Source of the DNA: Sphaerulina vaccinii
Taxonomy: Eukaryota > Ascomycota > Dothideomycetes > Mycosphaerellales > Mycosphaerellaceae
DNA length: 64,000 nt
NCBI GenBank assembly: GCA_022570795.1
Contig: JAKUDP010000007.1
Location: 1,116,001 to 1,180,000 of the forward strand
Reading direction: 5' to 3'
Below are positions 36,195-47,000 of the stretch, in pieces. The translations under genes were made by a program, and so were the position numbers. The notes below the pieces were generated by a model. The model ran no database searches, was not told the DNA's origin, and saw only the letters and a list, made by a program, of their open reading frames with translations. Every line of letters begins with the position of its first letter. Positions within the stretch are counted from its first letter, which is position 1.

Positions 36195-37438
36195 ATGGCT
36201 ATCGATCAGATTCCGGGTCTTCCAGAACGACAACGTGCCATCAAAGTGGTAGAAGCCAGCTCCATCCGCCTGGAAAAGGACGTGCCATTGCCACCTATCG
36301 AAGACGAGGACGTTCTTGTGCGAGTGCATTGTGTGGCTCTCAACCCATTTGATTGGTATCATGCACTTGAATCTCGCATATTCGTGGCACTCGTGCTGAC
36401 ATTTCGCACCAGGAAATCGTTGGATCTTTCTCCAGCGCCAGGATCAACGTTTGGATGTGATGTTGCAGGCGAAGTCGTGGCGATCGGTAGCAAGTGTAGA
36501 CAGGGAATACGTGTCGGAGATCGAGTGTATGTCCGCTCTCACTCATGTGGCTCTGCGCATTTGCTGACGAGGTATACAGCTTTGGACCCGTGAAAGGCAA
36601 TGCATCAGATGCCCCAGGAAATGGCGGTTTCGCAGAGTATGCTGCTATTCGTGAAGTGGTGGCATGGAAAATGCCCGAAGCCATGAAATTCGAGCAAGCG
36701 GCGACTCTAGGGATGTCTATCATGACGGTCGGGCTCGCACTTCACTATACGTTGAAGGTTCCGCTTGCTTCGGATTGCTCCGAAGCGAATGGTGCAGGAA
36801 GACATGTGTTCATCTATGGAGCAGGAACGGCTACGGGGACCTTAGCGGTCCAGTGTGCTGCAGTGTAGGTCTTACTCATGTGGCTCTGCGCATTTGCTAA
36901 CGACGTATACAGCTCTGGTATGCTACCCATCGCAGCATGTTCGCCACGTCACTTCGCTCGCCTGAAGGCTTTGGGTGCAGTCGCATGCTTCGACTACAGA
37001 TCAGCATCCGTTGTGGATGAGATTCGCGATTTTACCAAGAACAGCCTCGCCGATGCACTGGATTGTATCACAGATAGTGCATCGATGAATCTCTGCTACA
37101 GCGTACTGGGCAATCAAGGCGGACGATATGTGGGACTCGACCAGTTTCCAATCCGTTCCCACACAAGACGAGATGTCCGACCAGATTGGATTGTGGCATG
37201 GACTGTGAGCGGCGAAGCTATACAATGGAAGAGGCCGTACGCGAGGACGCCTCGACCGAGACACAAGGCGTTCGGGCTCAAGTGGAACCCAGAGGCCCAG
37301 AAGCTACTAGACTCTGGTCTGCTTGAGACGCATCCTATCGATGTACGAAGCGGAGGTTTAGCAGCAATTCCGGAAGGTGTCGATTTGCTGCGGAAGGGAT
37401 TGACAGACGGCAGAAAGCTGGTCTATCCGATAGTCTAG
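36195..37438 (+). CDS. Trans-acting enoyl reductase (LovC/ApdC/TenC type)
   Basis: Four exons: 36195-36355, 36413-36526, 36580-36864 and 36913-37438, giving 361 residues. Only with the introns removed do the family motifs appear: NPFDWKSLDLSPAPGSTFGCDVAGEVVAIG, GDRV, the nucleotide-binding loop VFIYGAGTATGTLAVQCAAV and ACSPRHFARLKALGAVACFDY. This is a zinc-free medium-chain reductase that supplies enoyl reduction in trans to PKS-NRPS enzymes whose own ER is dead, as is the case next door. Introns 2 and 3 (36527-36579 and 36865-36912) are almost the same sequence and both fall after codon position 2. It shares an upstream region with the PKS-NRPS gene, which suggests co-regulation. Confidence 0.9.
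36527..36579 (+). repeat. Intron, copy A of a near-identical intron pair
   Basis: GTATGT...TACAG intron, 53 bp, of the trans-ER gene. Its last 38 bases match those of the intron at 36865-36912 at 36 positions by my alignment, including the branch region (GCTGAC versus GCTAAC) and the acceptor. The exon bases on each side are also alike (AGT before, CTYTGG after). Confidence 0.8.
36865..36912 (+). repeat. Intron, copy B of a near-identical intron pair
   Basis: GTAGGT...TACAG intron, 48 bp, of the trans-ER gene and the partner of the intron at 36527-36579. The shared core contains 'catgtggctctgcgcatttg'. The 5' ends differ by about five bases in length. Confidence 0.8.
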
Positions 37439-37952
37439 TGGCGTAAGCTGGCTCTAGGGTATTATCAACTTGAGGTAGGCATTAGGTCATGTCGACAGGC
37501 CGTTTCCCAGTTACCACGCAAGTACTACAAGTGGAATTCGTAATTCCGAAGCGCATGGTGCGGTTCCCAGTGAACTTTATTAGCGGCCATCTAGAACATG
37601 TCGCTCCCGATAGTCGACTGCTAAGACAAGGATTCTCCGCTGCCGACCAAGATCCCGTCTTAGCCTCTTACGGCTGATTCACGAAGGGATGAGGCATTTC
37701 AAGCCCGGCCCGTGCTGCAAGCGTCTGAGATAGCGGACGACAGGACGAATGGACCCACATCGTTGATCATCACACAGACCCAAGTCGACGACAGGCTATC
37801 CCTGGAGTCTCATTGCTGGAAGGCATCGCCATCACTCACAGCATCAACAAATACTGTTGCATTCCGCAGCGACTCAGAGTCCCCTCACTGGTCGTTCTTG
37901 CCAGTGACTGACTTTCCACTCACATCGTGCAGGACGCATTAATTTCGACTTC
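37439..37952. other. Intergenic region
   Basis: About 510 bp between the trans-ER and P450 genes, both on the plus strand; promoter of the P450. No other element recognised. Confidence 0.5.
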
Positions 37953-39618
37953 ATGGAGCTGGTTTTGTTAGGAGCACTCGTTACATGTGCAGCATTGTTG
38001 TTCAAAGTCTTTCAGATATGGATTCAGGGACACCGCAGCGATCTGGCACATGTACCTGGGCCTTGGTTTACTAGATACACGTCCCTCGGATTTATCATCA
38101 ACGCTTTGATACCGCGAGCACACGTATGGGTGGATGATCTGCACCGCAAATATGGACCAGTTGTGCGAGTGACGCCTAATATGGTACGAATTTATGCAGG
38201 CTCGCGACGTGATCAATGGCTGACATTCGATCCAGGTAGCAGTTGCAGATCCAGATGGTGTTGCCGACATATTTCGTTCCAGTCGCGGCTATCTGAAAGG
38301 ACCGATATACGACTCGCTTCTGCGTAGTTTCTTTGCCACCAGAGATCCTGTACTTCATGGCCAACGACGTCGACTATTCGCTCGACCGCTGGCGAACTCA
38401 TCTATTCAGTCTTTCTGGGCAGACGAGGTTCGCGAACGAGTCAGACTGACTGTGAAGAGGATCAAGAATGATGCAGAAACGAGTGGCGAAGGAGATGCAT
38501 ATAAGTGGTGGAATATCATGGCCAACGATGTCGTCACGAGGCTTTCATTTGGTGAGTCTCTGGGTCTTTTGGAGTCGGACGAGGTAAGTACAAGCTCTTG
38601 GCTCATCGTATTGTACTCTGACCTTGACAATAGCATCTGCCCTACATTGAAGCTGTCAAGAAGACTTTGAGAGGCTCTTCGCTGAATCGAAACTTTCCGA
38701 CGCTGATGCCGCTGCTCAAGTATTTGCCCATACCGCGGTTACAAGAACTACTCAACGCTAGGCCGAAGGTTGAAAAGTACACAGCCAAAGCGGTGCAGAA
38801 CTTTCGCACACGTGGCCAACAGCAAGCTGGTGTCAGTCGTAACATTTTCACACAGATTGTGGCTCAGGCCGATGAGAAGGATGATGAAGCTGTTAGAGCC
38901 ATTACAGATGAAGACGTCCATGACGAAGCTCTCACATTGATGCTTGGTGGCACTGACAGCACATCTGCTACGTTAACCTACACGACTTGGGCTGTGCTGT
39001 CTCATCCTGAGATACAAAAGGAATTGGAACACGAAGTAGGATCTCTGTCGGACGAGCTAACGACCAAGGAGCTTGAGCAAGCCCGGTATCTGAACGCAGT
39101 CATTCACGAGAGCTTGCGCTTGCACGGCCCTGTCTCCGTGGGCTTACAACGAGTTGTGCCGCCAAGTGGTGCTCGTATATCAGGCTTCGATCTTGCTCCA
39201 GGAACATTGGTGTGGCCACAGATGTATGTTCACCTTTCTTCTTCACATCACACAAATGGGACGCTACTAATTTCGCATCAGGTACACGACACGCTACGAT
39301 CCCTCGATTTGGCCAGATCCATTGAAATTCGATCCAACACGGTTTCTGGATGTCAAGCTTCCTTCCATGGTAGACGGCAACTTGACGCCTACTCAGAAGA
39401 AGGTCTACGTGCCCTTTGGCGGTGGCACTCGCATGTGTCTTGGCATAAATCTAGCCTACCTGGAATTGAGACTAGGTCTGGCATTGTTCTTTCGAGAATG
39501 CAAAGGAGCTGCTCTGTCGAAGAAGATGACTCGTGGTGATATGACACCAGATCACTTCTTCGTGAGTTCTCCAGTAGGAAGGAAATGTCTGATCACACTT
39601 GCTGGCAAAGAATGTTGA
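37953..39618 (+). CDS. Cytochrome P450 monooxygenase
   Basis: Four exons (37953-38183, 38236-38583, 38634-39223, 39282-39618) give 501 residues. An N-terminal membrane anchor (LVLLGALVTCAALLFKVFQIW) and a proline hinge region (HVPGPWFTRY) indicate ER-membrane attachment. The I helix GGTDSTSATLTY, the K-helix ESLRL, a PSIWPDPLKFDPTRFL meander and the haem loop FGGGTRMCLG (Cys442) are all intact. It would oxidise the PKS-NRPS product; ring expansion to 2-pyridone, hydroxylation or other steps are known for P450s in such clusters, and the sequence does not say which. Its 3' end is 12 bp from the convergent aminotransferase gene. Confidence 0.9.
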
Positions 39619-39630
39619 AGTTGCTATGGA

Positions 39631-40827
39631 TTAGACTTCATCTACCACGAATGCCCACTCATGCTCCTCGCTTCCATTCATGATGCCAACCAGCCAGTCT
39701 TTAACGAGCTGAGAAACCAATACACCGTGTACGGGCTCGCAATTGATCTCAATATCCTGTCCGTCAGCACGTATAATGCCTACAGGTGTAACGAATAGTG
39801 CCGTCCCAGTGACGAAGGCCTCGACGATCTTCCCCTGTCGATGAGCTTCAAATAGCTCCCCCATCGTGAACTGCCTCTCGACTACTTCCACTTTGATGTC
39901 CTTCGTAGACTGCGATTGCTGCATTCTCTCTCGTGCCAGCTGCAGGACACAGGCTCGTGTGATTCCAGGCAGAATGAGACCTTCGTCCAAAGGTGCCGTG
40001 ATAAGTTGCCATGTCTTCTCACCGATTCGCAACACGAAGAAGAAGTTACTTGCTCCAGCCTCGGTGACATATCTTTCAGAGCCGAACAACCAAAGGATCT
40101 GGTCGAAGCCTTGAGCCTTCGCCTGGTCTTGAGACACCAATGCTGTTCCGTAATTCGCGCCAACCTTGTACTGGCCGAAGCCTCCTGGCCAAGCACGTAT
40201 CTCATCCTTGTCAGACGCCAGCAGCTTCATCGATCTACGTGGTGGCTGCACTTGCTTCTGTGGCGCTTCTGGTCCTGTGATCGAGCTGATGGCTTTTGGA
40301 AACACAGTCAAGAAGATCACAAGTATGGCAGAACGCGGACGAAGCGTTGCAAGAGCAGGATCCGTGCCAATAAGTGTCGGTCTGATGTACAATGCACCTT
40401 CACCTTTGTCCTTTGGCAACCACTTAGGCGCCTCGAGGGCACACAGAGAGATGATTAGTTTTTCCAGCTCGGTCGCTTCAAAATCTGGCAGAGCTACTCG
40501 CGCCGCGCTGCGACGCATACGCTCGCAATTCTCGATGGAGCGAAAGAGTCGTACTTGTCCATCCAGACCGCGATTCAGCTTCAATCCTTCGAAGCACTCT
40601 GTGGAGTAATGCAAAGCAGACGCAGCCGGTGACATTGTAATTGGTCCATATGGCTGAAGAGAAGGGATGGACCAGCCAGTGCGCACATTCCAAGATGCAA
40701 TGATCATGTGATCAGTGTGGTACTCCAGTAGTCTGACTTCAGGAGAACTTGGCGATGGATATGGCCGTGGCTCGGTGGTGTACAATGTGGTCAGCAGGCT
40801 GGCGTCGAGCCGTGACAGGGTGCTCAT
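39631..40827 (-). CDS. Branched-chain amino acid aminotransferase (class IV PLP)
   Basis: Single exon, 398 residues. BCAT features: GPITMSPAASALHYSTECFEGLK, LYIRPTLIGTDPALA, the PLP lysine Lys221 in GQYKVGANYG, ERYVTEAGASNFFF and LPGITRACVLQLA. It interconverts Leu/Ile/Val and their 2-oxo acids. No clear mitochondrial presequence is visible, so a cytosolic form is likely. Lying between the P450 and oxygenase genes, it is probably a cluster member that makes or recycles a branched or unusual amino acid for the NRPS module; BCAT-like enzymes are known in a few fungal peptide clusters, such as TOXF in the HC-toxin cluster. A housekeeping BCAT captured between cluster genes is the alternative. 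Confidence 0.9.
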   Translation of the reverse strand: MSTLSRLDASLLTTLYTTEPRPYPSPSSPEVRLLEYHTDHMIIASWNVRTGWSIPSLQPYGPITMSPAASALHYSTECFEGLKLNRGLDGQVRLFRSIENCERMRRSAARVALPDFEATELEKLIISLCALEAPKWLPKDKGEGALYIRPTLIGTDPALATLRPRSAILVIFLTVFPKAISSITGPEAPQKQVQPPRRSMKLLASDKDEIRAWPGGFGQYKVGANYGTALVSQDQAKAQGFDQILWLFGSERYVTEAGASNFFFVLRIGEKTWQLITAPLDEGLILPGITRACVLQLARERMQQSQSTKDIKVEVVERQFTMGELFEAHRQGKIVEAFVTGTALFVTPVGIIRADGQDIEINCEPVHGVLVSQLVKDWLVGIMNGSEEHEWAFVVDEV

Positions 40828-41535
40828 GCTGTCCTTTCGCTCTTTCAGCCTTGATTGTGTGAGCTTTACGGTCGCTGTGTGCGAGATGATGGTTTACGAC
40901 CTCGGATGAAGTCGCTCTTCCAATCTTGAGTTGTGCATGTCAGTACGTAAGTGACTGCTGTCAGCTTTCCGGCTCCGAAGAACGATTTGCGCTTGCCACC
41001 CCTGCTCGTGGGAATCGTTCTAGAAACACCGAAGCGGCCGATATCTTATACCGACAATGTTCCATTGCTAGCCTTCCTAGAGCCCGAGCACGCTCGTGCA
41101 GGGGTTGCTGGGATCAATCGCTAGCCCGGGGTCTGGGGTGCAGTCGTAAACAACCTGGTATGCATCACTGACACTGTTGACTTAGTCTCAGAGTCCGTTG
41201 AACCCACTTAGCGATGTGATGTATGATGGTCCGACGTCTCAAGTGAATCCGGCTGCAGTACGGGCACTGCTTGGGCGCGTACAGTGTAAGGCCGGCACTT
41301 GTTCGTTCAGCATCGCCTGACACATGCGCTGATAACAGCGCTTTGGTGATCGGTACTCTTGCCGTACGAGTGCAGAATCGGATCCGAGAGGCTCTCCTAA
41401 CGTACGAAGGATCTAAGTCTTGTACAACACCTTTGATCAGCATCAATCAGTATCTGCAGCAAGATCACCACTACAATTCAGCATCCAACTCTTGTTGTGA
41501 CCAACAGCATCGACAACTCTGGAACTGACCCCAAG
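40828..41535. other. Divergent intergenic region
   Basis: About 710 bp between the divergent BCAT and oxygenase genes. No coding or repeat feature is supported; it should contain both promoters. Confidence 0.5.
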
Positions 41536-42524
41536 ATGGCCACTGTCGACACTGAACTTCAATACCAACTAACACCTGAGCATGGTGGCACTGATGAGAT
41601 CTGGCCTGGGCTGGTCAAAGCACTCCGCATCCCACGAGTGATGGTCAAGACGAAGGTGGCTGACATTCGAGGCCACGAAGCTGAGTTCTCTCTCGACAAG
41701 CAAGGGTTCCAGTGGGTGCATTGGCCTCCAGCTCTCGACAAATGGAACGACGATGAAGAAATCCAGCGGGTTTATTATCCAGACATGGAGGCTCTCTTGA
41801 AGAAAGTCACAGGGGCCTCGCACGCCTATGCTTTCAACCACGTCCTGCGTAGCGAAGACTGGTCTGCCATCATGAAAGACATCAAGAACTGGAAAGACGA
41901 GGACATCGAGTTCCGCGCAGCCAATAATTGGTGAGTCTCCATCTCTTGTTGATATGGCGTTGGCTTGTTCCTGACGGATCCCAAAGCTACATCCACTGCG
42001 ACTATTCGTACCAGGGAGCCGAGCAATTCTATGATCGGCTTGTGGTCAATGGCAAGAGAGATGACCTCAAGCAGTTGGCCGTCAGTCCTAGACGTCGCTG
42101 GGCTTTGATCAACCTCTGGCGACCAAGGAAGACCATCGAGCGAGACGCCCTCTGCGTGGCCGATGCGCACAGCATCACTGACGACGAGCTTGCTGAGCAG
42201 ACCATCAAGTGGATGAAAGCCGAGGAGCTCACTGAAGAGCAGAAGAATCACCCAGATATCCACAAGTATCAGGTCGGAGCTCCAGACACGTATCTGTGGG
42301 CAGTCAAGCCGCCCGCGGACCCAGCGAAACACAAGTGGTACTATGCCTCGAAAATGTCTCCTGACGAGGCATTGCTCTTCAAGATGTATGATTCGAGGAA
42401 TGATGGTCGGGCGAAGAGAGTGCCACACACTTCATTCCAATGTGCATTGGACAATGGTCCGCCGCGAGAGAGTGTTGAGCTGAGAGCTTTTGTCTTCTGG
42501 GAGAATGAAGATGGCGATGTGTAG
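41536..42524 (+). CDS. CmcJ/AsaB-like hydroxylase/desaturase
   Basis: Exons 41536-41930 and 41987-42524 join TG|C to give 310 residues. The protein fits the fungal family annotated as 7-alpha-cephem-methoxylase P8 chain-like or AsaB-type hydroxylase/desaturase: a partner helix region with HAYAFNHVLR, CYIHCDYSYQGAEQFYDRL, the signature WALINLWRPRKTIERDALCVADA, a TYLWAVKPPADPAKHKWYYASKMSPDEALLFKMYDS core and a C-terminal HTSFQCALDNGPPRESVELRAFVFW. The family is related to 2-oxoglutarate/Fe(II) oxygenases; His and Asp of HCDYS and the distal His of PHTSF are plausible iron ligands. It likely tailors the cluster product. Confidence 0.85.
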
Positions 42525-44003
42525 ATCGATCGTGCTCAAGTCGGAAGCTGAACAGATTGGCAGCCTAGCAACGAGAATATTCGCTTATCTGCTCGTTGAG
42601 ATCACTGTCTTTCCAGACCGAAGCTGACCCAGATGCACGCTGTTCCATGTGAAAGACTTTGCAGGCGGCTGATGCCTATTTGGTCTCACTCCCTCAATCC
42701 ACATGCCAAAATTGATACACCACAACTCCTGACCAGTTGAATACACCATGTTCAATGACGACATCCAATAGTTGGGCAAGCAAAAGAAGAAGTGAGTATG
42801 AAGCAAAACAATTGCCGCCGACGTGTGTTTCAATGGGCGTGAATACTGCGAGGTTGAAGTCCTCACGGAGTTACTCACTGCACAATTGTTAGCCAGCATC
42901 AGCAATATCCGACGACTTACGAGCTAAACCATTTCGCCTGGACGATCATTGAAAGTGACGGGTTCGAGATCGTATATATTGATGCATTCTGCGGTTCATC
43001 TAGATATTAGTACACATGTTCAGAACAGGCCTTTCTCCTGCGTCCAGTCTTCGAGTAGGTTCTCGACCTCATCGCCAAGGGTTGTATAGTTCAATTCGTC
43101 CAAGCACTTGAATGCGCTGCATGTGGCGATGAACTTCGATTGGATCTCCTAGACACACAGAGTACTCGTGGCTATGACTTCTGATGAGCGCGGAACTTCT
43201 AGGAACTCGTGTCTAGCTAGTCCGGCGTGGTACCGCGATAAGGCCATCCAGGAGGTTCTTCCGTTGGTCATGTGTATAGTACATGGCGAGCGTGAGAATT
43301 GTGGATTGTCGAAGGTCTAGTAGAGGAGTGAGACAAGCAATGTGGGAGGTGCGGTGCGGTGGCGAAACGGCGGCCTTGGCAAATGGCGATCAACAACAAG
43401 GGGTACGCGAAAACGAAACTGTCCACTTTCTTCGTCTCTTGTACACAACTCCCGGTCATCCACCATGCGTAACGCCCTGCCGGTATCACACTCGTTATCA
43501 ACTCAGCTCACTCGGCCGGTAACGTACCATGGCTGGTCCTAACAAGCCTGGAAAGTCCAGGTCATGCTTGACAACCACAGATAAGATAGCGCCATAGTAG
43601 TGCTGGTGAGTAAACAAGCCATCGACGATGTCTTAGCTCGAGCAGCGGTCTCTCAAACCTGGTATGAGGCTAGACGTTAGCTGAGGATGTGGATACGCGT
43701 CGAGTCCGCCGGCTCCTCGTTCTCCTCACATCATCACAGACTCGTACATCCGGGATGGCTGTTTGATGTGGTCACCCGAAGATATGTCAAACTTCCTCCG
43801 CTGGCAGAGCCGCAATGAGCTCGTGAGACGCGATGCTCAGCTCCTACCACGCCTAAGAAGTTAAGGGGGATATGTGCAGTGGTCAGAGTGCCTCAGGCCA
43901 ATCTAGGCGGAGCCGTCTTGCTTGGGACAGGACACCGGACATGCCTCATCTGATGTTGGGCGCTCTATGAGAAGTACGAAGAGGGACTCTTCCTACAGGT
44001 CCA
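42525..44003. other. Intergenic region within cluster
   Basis: About 1.5 kb between the oxygenase and ABC transporter genes. Except for a possible two-exon mini-gene at 43020-43284 (listed separately), I see no gene. The 42585-42905 minus-strand frame has a partly protein-like tail but no recognisable family. Confidence 0.4.
43020..43284 (-). CDS. Possible small two-exon gene or gene remnant
   Basis: Minus-strand exon 1 (43284-43234) and exon 2 (43148-43020) could join across an 85-bp intron (GTACCA donor, GTCTAG acceptor) in phase to encode 59 residues. The joined sequence is amphipathic and helix-like (RKNLLDGLIAEIQSKFIATC, then ELNYTTLGDEVENLLEDWTQ), which is more protein-like than other frames in this spacer. 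No family is recognised. It may be a true small protein or the last exons of a decayed gene. Confidence 0.3.
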
Positions 44004-47000
44004 ATGGCGATTGCTGCTCGACCAAGGCCAGGTTCGCACTCCAATGGCTCGAAAGATGCATTGTCTACCACAAAGAAAAACGACAACACCAGCGCCGAAC
44101 CATTTCGACATTTGCCAGATCGTGAAGCCGCTATATTGAAAAGGCAGATCCAAGTATCTGATGGAGCCAAAGTTACCTGGTTGTCGCTATTTCGCTTCGC
44201 ATCGCGGCGCGATATCGTGGTGGTTGCTGTCAGCTCCATCTGTGCTATCGCTGCAGGAGCTGCAGTACCTCTCAACACTGTCATCCTTGGTAGTCTTGCT
44301 GGAGCATTTCAGGATTTCTCAAATGGCCTTCCTAGAGCGGAGTTCGATGCCCGGGTCAATGAACAAACTCTCTACTTTGTGTATCTGGCGATCGGCGAAT
44401 GTTAGTGTGCTCGTCTCGGTGCTCATCACAACTCGGAATGAATGCTGAAATGATCACAGTCATAACCATCTACATTGCCACTGTCGGCTTCAAGTACAGC
44501 GGAGAGAGTATTACTCGCAAGATCAGAGAGCAGTATTTGCAGGCACTGCTACGACAGAATGCTGCATTCTTCGATAAGCTTGGCTCCGGCGAAATCATAA
44601 CACGCATCACCGCAGAAACCAATGTTGTCCAAGAGGGCTTGTCTGAAAAGATAGAGCTCGCTCTTTCGGCTGTATCTACGTTCATCGCAGCGTACGTCGT
44701 TGGCTTCATCAAGTACTGGAAGCTGACACTGATTATGACATCGATGACTCCGGTCCTCGTTATCGTCATGTATGGCCTCACGGAACTCATAATCAAGTAC
44801 AGCAAGCTGTCGTTCGCTGCACATGGTCAGGGTATCATACTGATTGAAGAAGCTCTCAGCTCAATACGGACTGTCACAGGATTTGGTAATCAAGAACGGT
44901 TAGCCAAGGAGTACAGCAAGAGCTTGACTCGGGCACAAACCTTTGGAATGCGCGCAAAGTGTATTGGAGCTACTGGTATAGGTGCGACCATCTGCATCTT
45001 CAACTTGGGATATGCTCTGGCTTCGTGGATGGGCAGCAAGTACATCGTTAGTGGCGAGACGAAGCTTCCAGCTGTTCTGACGATCCTCCTCGTTCTCATG
45101 CTGGGTGCCTTTGCTCTAGGGAAAGCTGCGCAGCACATACAAGCATTCGCTAACGCCGCAGCTGCTGCAACCGGGATATACGCGACACTCGACAGAGTCC
45201 CGCCATGGGACGAGCGCTCCAGTCAGGGCGATATACTGGAGGTCTTTGAAGGTCATATCGAGCTTCGAAACGTAAGTCTACTCATCTGAGCTCGGTTGAG
45301 GCATCGGGACGCTCACTAATTGGACAGATCAAACACATATATCCTTCGAGACCTGACGTTGTAGTCCTGCAAGCCTTGAGCCTCTCCATCCCGGCTGGAA
45401 GCACTCTCGCCATAACCGGAGCTTCAGGGTCAGGCAAAAGCACTATAGTCGCTCTCCTAGAGCGATTTTATACTCCTGTGGGGGGCCAAGTGCTCATTGA
45501 TGGGCACGATATCGAAAGCCTGACCCTGCATTGGCTTCGACAACAGATTGGACTAGTTCCACAAGACCCGACGCTCTTCTCAGGCACCGTGGAAGAGAAT
45601 ATCCTGCACGGCCTTCGAGGTTGCAAGGTCGGTGGCGATCATAGTAGAAGATCTCTTGCGGAACAGGCTGCTAAGCTAGCGAATGCGCACGAGTTCATCA
45701 TGTTGCTTCCTCATGGCTACGACACTTCTGTTGGCGAACGTGGATCTTCTTTGAGTGGTGGACAGAAACAACGAATCGCGATAGCGAGAGCAGTAGTGAG
45801 CAATCCGAAGATCTTGCTGTTCGATGAAGCCACTAGCGCACTCGACAGCAAAACTGAAGGCGTGGTGAGTGGTCAAAGTGAAGACCACTGGCGGTGCGGC
45901 ATACTGACAGAATAGTAGGTACAAGCTGCGTTGGAGAAAGCAGCCGAAGGCCGCACGACCATCATCATCTCGCACCGCATGAGCACAATCCGAAATGCAG
46001 ACAAGATTGTGGTCATGGGCACAGGTGGCGAAATACTGGAGCAAGGCACCTACGAGGAGCTTTCAGCCGCCAAAGGCGCCTTTCACAAACTTGTCGATTC
46101 TCAAGACATGGCGCAAGACACAACGGCGACGCTTCTCGATTTCAATGAGAAGACCATCCTTCAGCCCGAGACAGCAGAGAAAGCTATCACACTTAACAAT
46201 TTGAGCACGAACAGCTCAGAGGGTGATGCAGTCGACAATAGTGTGGCTGCCATTCCTCCACATAAGTCAAAACAAGCGGCATCTATGTGGACACTGATCA
46301 AGTTCACTGCCTCCATGAACAAACAAGAATGGAAAGTCATGCTCCTTGGTATCATAACTTCCATCATTGCTGGAGCCGGAGAACCAGTTCAATGTGTTAT
46401 CTTAGCAAAGTCCATCTCCACGCTGTCGCTTCCGCCCTCGCAGTACCAGAAGCTACGCTCCGAAACCAATTTCTGGAGTGGCATGTTCGTCATGATAGCA
46501 GTGGTAATGCTGGCTTGCTCAACTGTGCTCGGTCTATCTTTCGCATACGGAAGTGAACGTCTGGTACATCGCAGCCGAGACCGAGCCTTCAGATCGATTT
46601 TGCGTCAAGACATACAGTTCTTCGATCGCCCTGAGAACACAGTTGGGGCTTTGACGTCGTTTCTTAGCACGGAGACGACTCATCTGGCAGGTAAGACATC
46701 CTTTGCTTCGGTCAGGATTGCAAATAGCGGGCTGACAGACCCGCAGGAATGTCCGGTCTTGCTCTTGGGACCATCTTCCAACTACTAGCAACACTGGTCA
46801 TCGGATACATCGTCGCACTCGCAGTTGGATGGAGACTAGCTCTGGTCTGCATCGCCACAGTCCCAATACTTCTGTTGGCGGGCTTTCTAAGCTTCTACTC
46901 ACTTTCTCGCTTCGAAGGCTACCTCAAAGACGCCTCTCGGGAAAGTGCATCTTACGCCTGCGAAGTGACATCTTCCACTCGGACGATTGCCGCGCTCACA

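Noticed and set aside
42585..42905. Minus-strand frame of 106 codons after the oxygenase gene
   Set aside because: Part of it looks weakly protein-like, but no ATG-based model with splice sites or family could be built.
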